The notes under the pieces: model-generated
What the model was told of the DNA's origin: nothing
The model's database searches: none
Seen by the model: only the letters and a program-made list of their open reading frames with translations
DNA from: Tribonema minus
Taxonomy: Eukaryota > Sar > Xanthophyceae > Tribonematales > Tribonemataceae
Direction: 5' to 3'
NCBI GenBank assembly: GCA_017506865.1
Contig: JAFCMP010000078.1
Span: 62,001-126,000, forward strand
Length of the DNA stretch: 64,000 nt
Shown here: positions 12,648-23,533 of the stretch, one piece after another
How positions within the stretch are numbered: position 1 is the first letter of the stretch
How the letters are laid out: the number at the start of each line of letters is the position of its first letter
Made by a program: the position numbers and the translations under genes

Positions 12648-14331
12648 CTGCACAGTGCTACCTACTCATCAGAGTGTCCAATGCTTGCCAATGATGCACC
12701 AACTGTGGTCCATGCCGATGCCATGGCTTCAGTGCCTTGATGCGCGCATGTTCTCTGCCTTCACATGCACCGCAGCTGCAATGCTGAGCGGTGCTGTGGA
12801 TCCTGCAACATGGCTTCCATGCACCACAGCGTATGCTGATTGATGCAGCTACATATGTGTTGTAGTGGCTCGCACAATGTTGCGTGCTGTCATGTCTTAC
12901 CATGGGAAAGGCTTGTATGCTGCGTTCCACGTGGGCTTGAGACACGACTGCCTCCGTTGCCGCGGCCGCTGCCTCGCTGCTCTCAATGCATGTTATGGAC
13001 TTGAAGCCTGAACAGCATGAACACAGACGACATGTCAGTAACAGTTTGGACAGTTACGATCGATGAAGGAGGGCACTGCCGACCGACAGCGCTGCCGCTG
13101 CGGATTTGCATGCTCAAGATCATCGCATGTGACAGTGCGGGAACTGTGAATTCCTACATCAAGCATGTATCAGGACTTGTGACTCAGCGGCATGAGGCAA
13201 ATATCAGCACTTGCCGCATGACTGCTTGCACCTAGCAAGAGATCGGCTAGCTGAGTGTGTACAGTACCGTTTGAACTACTGCGATTGTCGGACTCGACTT
13301 TGGTCAAGCAATGAGCCATGCACTCCTGGCTGCATACAGAACAACTGGCAAGCAAATGCACCGTTCAAACGGAAAATGCTGCATGTCAATTGCTGGGCAT
13401 GGAGCCGGTGTGCTTTAACACCAGCGCGCACATCCATCATCCGCTCTTGAACCCCTATGCAAGGGGCCAGGTGACACGCAACATGACCGCCAGAGTCGGC
13501 TCGCCAGAGTCAGCTTCACAGAAACAGCAGCATGCGCCATGGCAGCGTATGCCATTCTTGACAAAAATGAATGCGTTAATTTGCTTCCTGCGGGACTTTA
13601 AAGTGCGCCAGTAGTTCATGGTGCTAGCTCGTGTGCGTGATGCAACGTGATGTCACTGTGGCATTGTGCGTGAAATGCTCCAACCTCACCACTTGAACTT
13701 CAACAACTGCCGCTCCCCTGTGCAGCGTGCCATGCCTACATCCTGTACAACACGCTGGAGCCGCTCGCAGAGAAGAAGTTTGAGAACTTCATGCAGTTCG
13801 GGAGCACCTATGTGCAGTATGACGTGTCTCACCATCATGTGCCAATGCAAGCGCCACCTGCACAGCTGCGCCGCCGCCGCCGCTCCCCACCACCAGCAAT
13901 CCTTGCCCCTTGTCCTGTACCCCTGCTAGGGCCTCCTTGATAACGCTCCAAGTCCCCCCCGACCAGGCGCCATCTGCAAGTCCGCCTGCTGCTCCATGCT
14001 CTTGGCCTGAGGTCCCAGGTGCTGCTGCGGCTACAGATGCCCGGGGAGGTGGAGGCAGTTCAGTGTGATTAGTCGCCGCAATCCCATTGGAGCCAGGGGC
14101 CATGCCATTGCTCACTGACGGCTCCATCGGGCTGCCGACAACGACAGTTTTTGGTGTAACTGTCGTTGTTACAGTCGCTGTGTCACTCTGCGATGAAGCT
14201 GCTGGCGTTGTGGTGGCAAAGGGCGCTATTTGTTGCGACGTTGGCTGTGCCGCCGGTCGTTTTGCCTGCACAGGCGCCTTTGACTGCTCCTTCCATTGTG
14301 ACCGCATCTCCTGCAGCTTCGTCGATGCTTG
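12121..14331 (-). CDS. Class I SAM-dependent methyltransferase (partial), three exons recognised
   Basis: Exons 14331-13833, 13007-12901 and 12376-12121 join in phase (phase 1, then 0, leaving phase 1). The first exon opens with a short Gln/Lys coiled stretch (QASTKLQEMRSQWKEQ), runs through a Pro/Thr/Ala-rich linker, and ends in QGLLVVGSGGGG, a methyltransferase motif I. The second exon starts GFKSITCIESSEAA, the acidic post-motif I strand. The third contains FAAAVDCDVYQSVLKGG and SEVMRVVHKDGRLVVLKA, matching motif II and the R-V-x-K-x-G-G-x-x-v-x-l strand typical of METTL13/EEF1AKMT-type enzymes. The substrate cannot be told. Both the start and the final exon(s) are missing: the last exon leaves one base over and needs a downstream exon. 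A candidate continuation lies near 11720. Confidence 0.65.
12613..12647. repeat. Homopolymer G(35)
   Basis: Thirty-five consecutive G, in an intron of the methyltransferase gene. Tracts this long are often mis-sized in assemblies, so the true length is uncertain. Confidence 0.95.
13727..13823 (+). other. Orphan plus-strand exon-like segment
   Basis: After a CCCCTGTGCAG acceptor the plus strand reads CHAYILYNTLEPLAEKKF then ENFMQFGSTYVQYD, ending at a weak GTGTCT donor. The composition is strongly protein-like. It lies opposite a methyltransferase intron. No partner exon was found on the plus strand. Confidence 0.35.
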
Positions 14332-15105
14332 CTGCAAGGCACATGTGTGGAGCAACAGGTCAGATAAGGCACTGCTTGCGGTTATGAAGTACATTTCGAG
14401 GCCAAAATGAGCGCATCTGCTGCGACTTGGTTGATGCATGCTGTGCAACATGCTTGCACCGAAGAGAAGGTGGTACTTGACAGAGCGCATGTCGTTATCG
14501 AATGAGCTGCGTTCAACTTCAAGTACTTCAAAGTACATGATTTCAACGCAAAGTAACTGCTGCGCCTTCTTGAAACATCCAAGATGCATCATCAAGGTGT
14601 ATACCTAAAAAAGTGGTTGACACTCCACACTTGCAAAGAAGGTGCAGCACAAATGCTTCATTTGTGCAGGTAATGGTACTGCTATGCTTCAAAGTAGAAG
14701 TATGCTTTTGATGCCGCGTGTTGGTGGAGACTTGGCGCTGACAGGTTTGCTGGTTACAGTAGTTGTGCGTCGCAGTACATGCAGCGAACCGCTCACTATC
14801 AGCAATGCTAAGTGATATGCCAAACTACAGAGCTGATACAGCTAACATTTTCTCCTGAAACGTTTCATGATGCGGCTTCAAACGTGACGTCAACATTTCA
14901 GCAGGGTGTGTTCTGTGCGACAGCAAGTTCAATAATCCTCTGCAGGCACCTTGTAAGCATGTCAAAGACATCTTGTCAACACGAGTGCATCATATCATCA
15001 TATTCTGAAAAAAAAGTCCAGCATCCAAGAAGTGGTGACGCTCAGCAATGCACCTAAACGCATGTCATCAAGAGCTCGCGTGACAAGGGTGCAAATCGTG
15101 GGCGG
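14332..15105. other. Intergenic stretch between MYND and methyltransferase genes
   Basis: No exon was recognised. It probably includes the 3' UTR of the MYND gene (a TGTAA on the minus strand at 14754-14758) and the promoter or first exon of the methyltransferase gene. Confidence 0.35.
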
Positions 15106-16193
15106 TTATGCAGGCGCATATTGCTGCCTTGCCTGAATCTCAGCAGCGGCAGCTTCTGCTGGTAGCGTCTGAAGCATGGTTTCCAGCTCCTGCTGCAGCT
15201 TAATAGCTGCGTCATGTGTTAGTAGAGCAGCCGCGCCTTTTGTGTCCCCTCCGCCGCTGCCACCTCCAGCTCTTGCGCCATCACCGCCACACTGCCGCTT
15301 GTGCCCAGCCCGCCAATGTTGTCTCTGTGTGGCACACGAGCCAACATAATATGCAGTACACGAGAGCAAGATGACAAGTCAGAGAGCACATGACAATGCT
15401 TGGGCTTTCAGGCCAAACCAGGTTATCGTTGAGCGAGGGACCTGTGGCAAAACTCAAACCGTTCTGGCCAGCGTGGACTTGGACAACATGGCAACTGGTG
15501 AAATTGATGTACGGAATGATTTGCTGCACAGGCTTGTTGTCAGGCACATCCCAGTCAAACCCAACAATTCAAAACATTGTAAGATGACAAGTCAGAGAGC
15601 ACATGACAATGCTTGGGCTTTCAGGCCAAACCAGGTTATCGTTGAGCGAGGGACCTGTGGCAAAACTCAAACCGTTCTGGCCAGCGTGGACTTGGACAAC
15701 ATGGCAACTGGTGAAATTGATGTACGGAATGATTTGCTGCACAGGCTTGTTGTCAGGCACATCCCAGTCAAACCCAACAATTCAAAACATTGTAGAAGCC
15801 TCCTCGTTCTCGTATCGTTTCTCCCAATGTACGACTTGGGCTGCTGATATGACCTGGGCTGGATGCAAAGCACCATGAGGTGAAAGGTCAGTACCTTCTG
15901 TGTTGTGCCCCGCGAATCATTGCGGAATATCGCTGGCACATCGCATTTCATCACGGCGTGTGCGAGTTCATCAGCGCCAAGATGAGTGACTGTCAGAGTG
16001 AGATCACATCGGACGAAGATGCCTCACAATCGTTGTAATTTAAGCCCACCTGACAATCCTTGCTGCAGTAGCGAGCAGAATGGCAACGCGCACAAGCGAA
16101 AGGAGCATCCCCCTTGCCGCAGGTGATGCAGATCACCATGCTCTTGGATCCACAGTGCGCCAGTCGTCTTTGTGGATCCTTTGCTTTCGGATC
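15106..16193 (-). CDS. MYND-type zinc-finger protein, C-terminal two exons
   Basis: Exons 16193-16050 and 15324-15106 (stop TAA) join in phase 0 and give the last 120 residues. The first exon follows a tcacagccttag acceptor. The zinc finger is complete across the junction: CITC, then CARC, then YCSKDCQ in exon one and RQHWRAGHKRQC in exon two, i.e. the C-x2-C-x(n)-C-x2-C-x4-YC-x3-CQ-x2-HW-x2-GH-x3-C pattern of MYND fingers, which bind proline-rich partners. After it come a Gly-rich linker and a helical Gln/Glu-rich tail ending QQYAPA. Upstream exons are expected because the exon begins after an acceptor; a candidate near 16411-16368 (AWRVFGMAPSR) does not match in phase. The 725-bp intron contains a 213-bp tandem duplication. 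Confidence 0.8.
15369..15794. repeat. 213-bp direct tandem duplication
   Basis: The segment beginning AGATGACAAGTCAGAGAGCA at about 15369 recurs at about 15582, and the copies look identical. The unit is 71 codons long, so an open frame runs through both copies, but neither frame looks like protein. It lies inside the MYND intron. Confidence 0.9.
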
Positions 16194-17074
16194 CTAAGGC
16201 TGTGACACAAGCAGCGAGCTATGTAGATCTCATGAGGCAGTGCCACATTGTCAGCGACTACGACGCGTAGTGGTAGGTTCGCCACTGGCGCTGCATCGGC
16301 AGCTTGGTCGCAGCAATCAAAATCAAAAAGTAGCAATCTCTGATTTGATCGTCACGGGATCGATACCTGCTCGGAGCCATGCCGAAGACCCGCCAAGCTG
16401 TCCCCCCCCTTTTTGCCTGGCTCAGGAGGGTGGGGGGGCTGTGGGGCCATACAACTTTTGAAAATTTTAATTTTTCAAGAGTGTGGGGTTGCAAACACCA
16501 ATCTGCCACTTGCCACTGACACCTGCTGGGGGGGGGCGGGGGGAGCAGTGCTCAAAGTACGTCTATTATTTGCGCGCACGTGCAGATAGGAACGGGCAAC
16601 TCATCTCAGAGGATGGGGTCCAGACAGGTCCAGGGCATCCTGGGGGAGCTCAACAGCTAGGTCTCAAATTCCCGAGGCTGTTTGATTGATAGGTTTTGTG
16701 AAAGCAGCGGAAAAAAAACTAGTAGTGCTGCGTTGAGCACAGTTCCGCAACTGCAAATTAGATATCTTCAAGAGTATATGCATTTGCTGCTGCCCATAGG
16801 GTAGCGTGCAGATGTCCTCAAGGCGCTGGCTTTCCCAAATCCTGTTGAGGACACAAGTTTGCAACTTCATTTTGTGCACCTGCACTGCCTGGAGCCTTGC
16901 ATTAATATTAAAATTCAGTTCCGTGTCCTGATGCTGTTCTGCTTTTGAAGTAGAGCGCACTTCTGCTGAAGTCAGCTTTGGTGCAACGTTGCAATGGAAA
17001 GGCAGCACAGGAGTGTGTGTGTACCATCAAACACTGCAGAGAAAGCGAGTGCACAAGAAAAAAAGACGAGTCAT
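16194..17074. other. Non-coding stretch upstream of the MYND exons
   Basis: Contains C-rich and G-rich runs near 16400-16440 and 16530 and one weak exon candidate (16411-16368, minus). No other gene is seen. Confidence 0.35.
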
Positions 17075-17086
17075 GTATGATTGTAC
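17075..17086. repeat. Left target-site duplication of the retroelement
   Basis: GTATGATTGTAC, repeated exactly at 19868-19879 on the other side of the insertion. Confidence 0.85.
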
Positions 17087-19867
17087 GTATGGACTTGTAT
17101 TTATAAAGGCCCAAGGGAGGCCGGGTTGCCTATGCAATCGAAAAGCTTGCGTCAACGCAGCAGCCTAGTCTGCGCTGTGCCCTAGGAGTTTGGATACCGG
17201 CGCCGCAACACAGCCCAGCATTCGCGCTCCACGTGTGTATGCCATGACGCGCTCCGCCAACTCCCGCGCCAGCGATATGCTCAGCTCAATGTGGATCTGA
17301 CGCTTAGCTAACCCGGCCTTGCGTAACACATCTGCCTTCCCCCCCCCTGAGCACAGTGCTGAGTGCATTGCCAACTCCTTAACAAAAAGGCTTGTCTGCT
17401 TGCCCAGCCGTCCGTACGACTCCTGCACGAATGGCACAAAAGCCCAAGATGACGTCAAGGTGCCGGTGTGGTGCTTGACCTTCGCGTCCTCCCCCACCCC
17501 AGCAGCATAGCCGTCCGTGTTCGAGGCATTTGTTTTGCCTGTCAGGTACGAGCTCGCTGTGGGCGCGCGCACACTTGTGTCTAGCACTATTCCCTTGTTA
17601 CGGTATGCACTGCTAAAGTGCAGACACCCTGGGTCAATGACTGTGTCCGCCCGATACCCCGGTACCTTGAAGACGCTAGCGTCCTCATTGCGGACAATAG
17701 AGACATGGTGCTGTCTCAAGATGCGCTGTAGGCACCGCTTTTGGGCAGTGTGTGTCGCGTTGTGCCCCCGTATGTGCTGGCTGGGGCAGCTGATCGCATG
17801 CGTGGAGGTGGGGCTCACGTCACTGCACCGCCATGGGCACACCTCGCCCTGTATGCCCCACCCGTCTATAAAGATCGCAACCATAATCATCGTGGCTGCT
17901 GCCATACTGGACATGGGCGCCGCACCCGGGCGGTCATTGGCAGCGGGTGGCACGCTCATCCACGCCATTGCCCCGGACGCACGCTGGCTGCGCAGCTGCG
18001 CCAGGACCCGCGCGCTAGCCTGTTGGCGGCGGCGGCTGGTGTCACGCAAGTCACCAATAAGTGTAGCCTGCGTCGGCTTGCCCACGGCACCAGCCGAGGC
18101 AGCCTCTAGGTCCTCCACCAGGCAGTCCTCGTATTGACGTCGAAGAACATTTGAAAGGCCGGCTTGTAGTCCGTGCGTGAAGTGACCGCGCCGGCGGCGG
18201 GGCACTACCTTTCTGCAGATCTCGTCAGCATAGGCCTCCCAGTCGTCGTCGTCGTCCTCCTGCCCGCCGCTGCAGCTGCTTTCTTCCGCGCTAGTTTGTG
18301 TTTTAGCGGGCGTGGAAGAGGCAGCCGCGGCAGCGGCTTGAGGGCCAGGTACGGTCGCCGCCGCAGCGGCCGCCTCGGCGCCAGGCACAATGCCGTGGGT
18401 GTGTGGGGCTGGCTCAGTGGTCCCCGTCTCCGTGACGGCAGTTGCGGCGTAGATCGCTTGCACCGCAGTGGGGAGCGTCGACGCTGCGGCCGTTGTATCC
18501 GCTGCCCACCGTAGCAACGATGCTGGGAGCTGCTCGGCCACAGCTGTGCGTGATTTTTCGCCGCCATCAGCTGTCAGCGCTCGCGTAGAGCGTCGCACGG
18601 CCTCGATGATTGGCGGCAGTCCCTGGTCCTCGCGTATTGCGCATGAGTGCTGCGCGAACCAGGTGACTGCGCCGTGTTCGTCAGTGCCGAGCCTCAGGGC
18701 CCCTGCTGCCACAGTGGCATGAATTATTGCAGGCCGCAGTGTTGTGCATGCCTGGGCCGTGTATGCGGCTGGTGCCAGTAGCCCCAAAAGCGGCATGCCC
18801 AGACCGCCTCGTCGCTCCGGCAACCGTGACGCCCGCAGTGGCACTGCGATGTCCGTGAGTTCTGGCGGGCCCAAGCGCGGCAATACCAGCACGCTGCCAC
18901 TGCTGGCTACCTCATTGTCACCAGCAGTGCAGGCGGCCAGCAGGTGTGACTTCATGACTGCCGCGGTAGCGCAGCCGTGCAGGTGCAGCATGCGTTCAAG
19001 CGTCCATGCACAGAACCCGTCAAATGCGTGCAGCCATGTCTCACTCAAAGCCGTGTCAACGACCCGAGCTAAGAAGCCCATGCGCTTCGTCAGTGACCTG
19101 CGCAGAATGAACTGTGCTGCCTGTAGGTGATGCCGCGCCATCCCAGCTAGCTGCCACGACAATCGCCATGTCCCTGCGTCAACAAGATGCTTGCTCATGG
19201 CAGCATGCACATAGGCTGGGTGCCCTACCGGTACCCCGACCGACGTAAAGCCCTGACTGGATTCTGGCATGGTGGCGTCCACAAACGGTATGTCAAGGGC
19301 GCGCAGGCGTGCTCTGGCCGCTTCATCAAACACTGTGCCGCGCATGGCAATGGCCAGCGACTTGTCTGGTCGAACGCGTAGGCCCCCTGCCGCAAGCCGA
19401 CGGATCACCTCTGCCACCCCAGCGGCCGCTGCATCGTCGAAGTAGGCAGCTTGCAGCACGTTGAGGTCATCCAGGAAAGCGCAGTGCGGGGCTGGCGGTT
19501 CCGCTGTGCTGTGGCCGTAGGCCGGCATACTGCCGGGCGTCGCATTCACTCCATCAGGGTAGAAGAGTAGGAATGCCGCTGCCACTGCAAAGTACAGCGG
19601 CCCTAGAGGGTCCCCTTGCTGGCACCCTAGGTGGGAGCAGATAATGCGAGCTTCACCGTTCACCTCCACTCGCATCTCTGGGGCAGTGTCACCACAGTAT
19701 ACGGACTCAAAGTGCGGGAGCAGCTCCGGACAGAAGAGCATAAGTCCCCGCACAATGGCGGCGCGATCCACACTGTTAAATGCGTTCTCACAGTCCAGCT
19801 GGATTGTGGTGCCATACAGCTCGTGCCACACGCGCGCGCGCGCTGCCACATGCTCGACGCCAGACCG
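17087..19867 (-). mobile_element. 5'-truncated non-LTR retrotransposon, RLE type
   Basis: The 2,781-bp insertion is flanked by a perfect 12-bp target-site duplication. On the minus strand it starts in the middle of the reverse transcriptase, so its 5' end was lost, as is usual after target-primed reverse transcription. Its 3' tail (about 78 bases past the stop) ends TACAAGTCCATAC with no poly(A). The same 3' end recurs at 31778-31909. The frame upstream of the junction meets a stop at once, confirming that coding ends at the insertion edge. Confidence 0.85.
17165..19867 (-). CDS. Reverse transcriptase-zinc finger-endonuclease polyprotein, truncated at the N terminus
   Basis: About 900 residues in one frame. 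Reverse transcriptase motifs in order: QLDCENAFNSVDR (catalytic Asp of motif A), GCQQGDPLGPLYF (the QGDPLGP motif) and FLDDLNVL (FLDD in place of the usual YADD). The earlier fingers motifs are missing because of the 5' truncation. Further on, CPWRC and HAISCPSQHIRGHN form a CCHH zinc motif. After it YRADTVIDP and GIVLDTSVRAP look like the acidic residues of a PD-(D/E)XK restriction-like endonuclease, followed by SWAFVPFVQESYGRLG, common in this domain. The order RT, zinc finger, nuclease is that of R2-type or Utopia-type elements. There is no start codon, so it is not expected to be active. The middle linker is very Ala-rich. Confidence 0.85.
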   Translation of the reverse strand, partial: RSGVEHVAARARVWHELYGTTIQLDCENAFNSVDRAAIVRGLMLFCPELLPHFESVYCGDTAPEMRVEVNGEARIICSHLGCQQGDPLGPLYFAVAAAFLLFYPDGVNATPGSMPAYGHSTAEPPAPHCAFLDDLNVLQAAYFDDAAAAGVAEVIRRLAAGGLRVRPDKSLAIAMRGTVFDEAARARLRALDIPFVDATMPESSQGFTSVGVPVGHPAYVHAAMSKHLVDAGTWRLSWQLAGMARHHLQAAQFILRRSLTKRMGFLARVVDTALSETWLHAFDGFCAWTLERMLHLHGCATAAVMKSHLLAACTAGDNEVASSGSVLVLPRLGPPELTDIAVPLRASRLPERRGGLGMPLLGLLAPAAYTAQACTTLRPAIIHATVAAGALRLGTDEHGAVTWFAQHSCAIREDQGLPPIIEAVRRSTRALTADGGEKSRTAVAEQLPASLLRWAADTTAAASTLPTAVQAIYAATAVTETGTTEPAPHTHGIVPGAEAAAAAATVPGPQAAAAAASSTPAKTQTSAEESSCSGGQEDDDDDWEAYADEICRKVVPRRRRGHFTHGLQAGLSNVLRRQYEDCLVEDLEAASAGAVGKPTQATLIGDLRDTSRRRQQASARVLAQLRSQRASGAMAWMSVPPAANDRPGAAPMSSMAAATMIMVAIFIDGWGIQGEVCPWRCSDVSPTSTHAISCPSQHIRGHNATHTAQKRCLQRILRQHHVSIVRNEDASVFKVPGYRADTVIDPGCLHFSSAYRNKGIVLDTSVRAPTASSYLTGKTNASNTDGYAAGVGEDAKVKHHTGTLTSSWAFVPFVQESYGRLGKQTSLFVKELAMHSALCSGGGKADVLRKAGLAKRQIHIELSISLARELAERVMAYTRGARMLGCVAAPVSKLLGHSAD

Positions 19868-19879
19868 GTATGATTGTAC
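19868..19879. repeat. Right target-site duplication of the retroelement
   Basis: GTATGATTGTAC, identical to 17075-17086. Confidence 0.85.
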
Positions 19880-21022
19880 AAGTTTGGTTCACTCCTGATT
19901 TTTCTCATCGGCATAATGGTACCTCGCTGTGCACTGCCAATACGTGCATACTCCACTTGCAGCTTGGCTGAAGTGCGATGGCCCTCAAACATCACAACTG
20001 CTCATGGTGCTGTCCTTCTTCAACTTGCCCCTTGTCCCTGGTCACCGACCAAACCTGATGAATCCGTCATTGCGTGCATCAGCCCTCAGGTTTGCGGATG
20101 CAACCTTCACCGTGCACCCCCCCCCCCCACACACACACACACAACCGCCACAACTCACTGTCCCGCCCCTGCTGCAATCATTTGCGCTCGATTTCACCAC
20201 CGCCTCTATGTGGGCCCCCTCCCCTCCCCCCGGGCCTCCCCCACCCCCTTCCGCTGCGTGCTCCTGACGGCTCAGCATCTCCGCAATCAGCTGCAGCTTG
20301 TCGGCAGACATCGTGAACGTCTGGCCGCCGCGCGCGGGCAGCGCGAGCGACACGCTGACGGTCATGACGGGCTCCACGCGCTGCTTCCGCACGGGGCGCG
20401 CGACATCTTCATCAGCGTCGCCTCCCTCTCCCTCTGCGTCAGCGTCCTCAGGCTCATCCTCCGCCGGCGTGATGGCCTTGCGCTTGAGCGACGCAGCTGC
20501 CGCCTTGGGTTGCGTTGGCGCAACTGCCGGCGCCGCCGCCGTGGCGTTCGGCGCCTGGGCCCTGTCCATGGGCGCCCCCGCCTGCCTGCACCAGGCTGCT
20601 GTGTCTTCATCCCTGTTCTCGACAATGTTGTAGACACGCGTATCCCAGGGGCAGAGGTCGGCGTCCGACTAGCGCATCCACCGCAGCAGCTCGTAGTTGC
20701 CGCTGCGCGCTGCGTTGACGCACGTCATGACGCTCCATGGACACGGGGGGGTAAGGCTGCGTAGCCACTGCACCGTCGCGAGCTGCCCCCCGGCGGCAGC
20801 AGCGTTCATGGCAAGCAGGCTGATGCACTTGCGCTTGACACCTGAGTTCTTCTTCCCCTGCAGCACGTGCAGCTCCATGAGGATGTCAATGAGACCGTGC
20901 CGCGCCGCCGCCGCTGCGGTGGCAGCTGCCGCAGGGCAGCCGTTGTTTTTGAGCCAGCTGTAGATCTTCAGGTTGGCGGGCTTGAGCGCTGCCGCAGTGG
21001 TGCTGGCATCCCAGGGGCAGTC

Positions 21023-22450
21023 CTGGGGAGAGGGCAGGTTTCAGTTGCTCAGGTGTCGGCGTCGTTGAATGCCTTGAAGTGTGTGTAAGCGATTGATTGG
21101 CACTACACAGGCAAAATGTGGAGCAGGGCCATGAGGGAATAATGACTGTCTTAGGCTAGAACCCATCGCCCACTGTGTGAGTCATTTGATGGTAGTGCAC
21201 GATGCTGCAACTCAACTGCTTATGGCCAATAATCACAGTATTTGGCATTGCGGAGCAGCTGACATCATGTGATGCCATACCTCATAGCACCACAAGTCTT
21301 CGATAATAAAATGGTCATGTTCAGCAGAAGTTCCACCCCAGGACATCTGTGTCGGTAGTGTGCTCAAAGGCAGACATAAGTGCTGGCGCAGCCACACTCC
21401 ATTTGGAAGTGTTACAACCCTGCTGCGGCGCGTGTGACACATGGATTCAGAGCGTTGTCCTTAGGCCCATCAGGAGGCCCAATGTCTTCGAGTACTGAAA
21501 CATACACAAGGCATTCTCAACTCCAAGGCTTCAAGGAAGACCCACCCAGTGTTCTTGTACTTTTATTCATTCTCTTGTACTTCTGAAGCAGACACAATGC
21601 TTTCGCATTGCCAAGTACTGCAAGCCTACCTTTAAAATTGTCATGGCCTGCATCATGGTGTCGCACTCAGCTGGACCATACTATTTGATACAAACGGCAA
21701 AAGGGCTGCTCCCCAAATAAGAACTCTGACAGCGATCAAGGTACTTGTGTGCAGCAACCAATTGGCATTCGACTTGACACGTGGCGCACGGGGGTGCAGG
21801 CACCTGCAGCATGCAACCGATGACTTGCCTAGTAGATCAGTGGCTACGCAGCGGCACTCAAAGCACAGGGTATACAGCTGCAAGGGGTGGTCGATGTAAC
21901 TTTGAAACTCATGGTACTGCATGCTGTGCTAGCGTCCTGTAGGCACACCATGTAAGGATCCCCTACACTTGCCTGAGCAATGTATTGCCGCGCATCACTT
22001 GTGTGGCCAATAGGGTACTTGTGAAGTGGATAGAAGTATTACCTTGCAAGCTTTGGTCATCTTCGCATTTTGCTGCCGTTCACATGCACTGCGCGCCTGA
22101 CAGCAAAGAACTTATTGATGCTGTGTCCACCTTTGCTGCGACAAGCACCAACTTCAATTTTGCATGTGCATTACAATCTCAATATAAACTGTTCTACTAC
22201 AACGAGCATCATAGTTGCGCCAATGCATCTGAGTTGAAGTTGACAGGCACGCCACAGGGTACTGGAGGAAAAGCTGACCGTGAATGCGGAGCTCAATTGT
22301 TACCTTGCAGTACTGATGAGCATGGTCGCGAAGCAACATGCTGCAGCTGTGAATGGGTTCTTCGGCAGACTGTGTAGAGCCAGCCGCCTGTTGAACGATG
22401 TTATGCTATGTACCACTACAGGCAATGAAATGACGGTGTCTGGTGCATAC
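21023..22450 (-). other. 1.4-kb intron of the minus ankyrin copy
   Basis: Donor GTATGC after CATGAACAG and acceptor CTCTCCCCAG. It is twice as long as its counterpart at 30032-30714, and no exon or element is recognised inside. Confidence 0.7.
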
Positions 22451-23533
22451 CTGTTCATGAAGCCACTGCAGGATCTCAAGCTCGCCATTCAGCGCCGCCG
22501 CGCTGCAGGTCTCGTGCTTCTTCGCAAACGGGCACCCGTTGGTGTGCGCCCACTTGAGCATGTCCAGGTGGCCATTTGCGGCGAGAGTAGTGCACGTAGT
22601 TGCGTCCCAGGGGCACCCATTCTCATGCGCCCACCTGAGCATCTCGAAATTACCCTGCTCTGCTATGAGCTGGCTCGTTGTCGTGGTGCACGGGCACCCA
22701 CGGCTGCAGGCCCACTTGAACATCTCGAGATCACCACGGTCTGCCGCGTGCCAGCTCGTGTTGTCGTCCCACGGGCAGCCGCCAGCATGGAGCCACTGGA
22801 GCACATTGAGATGGCCGTTCTGCGCCGCGGCGGAGCAGGCCTCCTCATTCCACGGGCACTTGAGCTCGCCACGCAGGCACCGCAGGACGTCCAGGTGCCC
22901 GTGCGCAGCCGCCTTCGTGCACGCGTCCACTGCGTCATCGCTTGCGGTCCACAGCGGCTGGCCGGCTGGGGCGTTGGCCGCCATCCATCTGAGCACTGCC
23001 ACATGGCCATCGTGCGCCACCGCAATGTGCGTGTGGACGTCGAAGAGCTTCTCCAGGGCGTCCTGTCAGTCTGGAAAGTCCGGCATGACGTGCAGAAACT
23101 GCAGCATCGCCAGGTGGCCCGCGTTAGCGGCCCTGGACAGCAGCGAGCCGGGGATGAGGCACCCCACACCCTGCCGCAGGAGCTCTGGCAGCAGCCACTG
23201 CACCACCTGCAGGCTGCCGCTCTCGACCGCTGCGTAGGCGACGCCGGTGTCCCAAGGACACGGTGGAGTCGCGGCGCGGCACCACTGCAGGACGTGCAGA
23301 TGGTCGCCCGCCGCCGCCGCGGCGGTCGTGCTTTCGTCCCAGGCGCAGCCCTCCTGGTGCAGGTATTGTAGTGCGTCCAGATGGCCCTCGAAAGCGGCAA
23401 CGGTGGCCAGCCTGGACGACATGGCGTCCCAGGGGCATGGCAATGGCTGAGAGCGCATCCAGCGGAGGACGTCGAGGTGGCCGCTGCTCACAGCTGCCTC
23501 GCAAGCTTCAGCGTTCCAGCTGCAGGGCGGGTC

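Noticed and set aside
15371-15847. 158-codon ORF on the plus strand
   Set aside because: It exists only because a 213-bp unit with an open frame is duplicated; no splice sites or protein-like composition.
22280-23371. Long plus-strand ORF of 363 codons
   Set aside because: It is the antisense shadow of the ankyrin exon; the minus frame has the regular GCPWD repeats and the splice sites.
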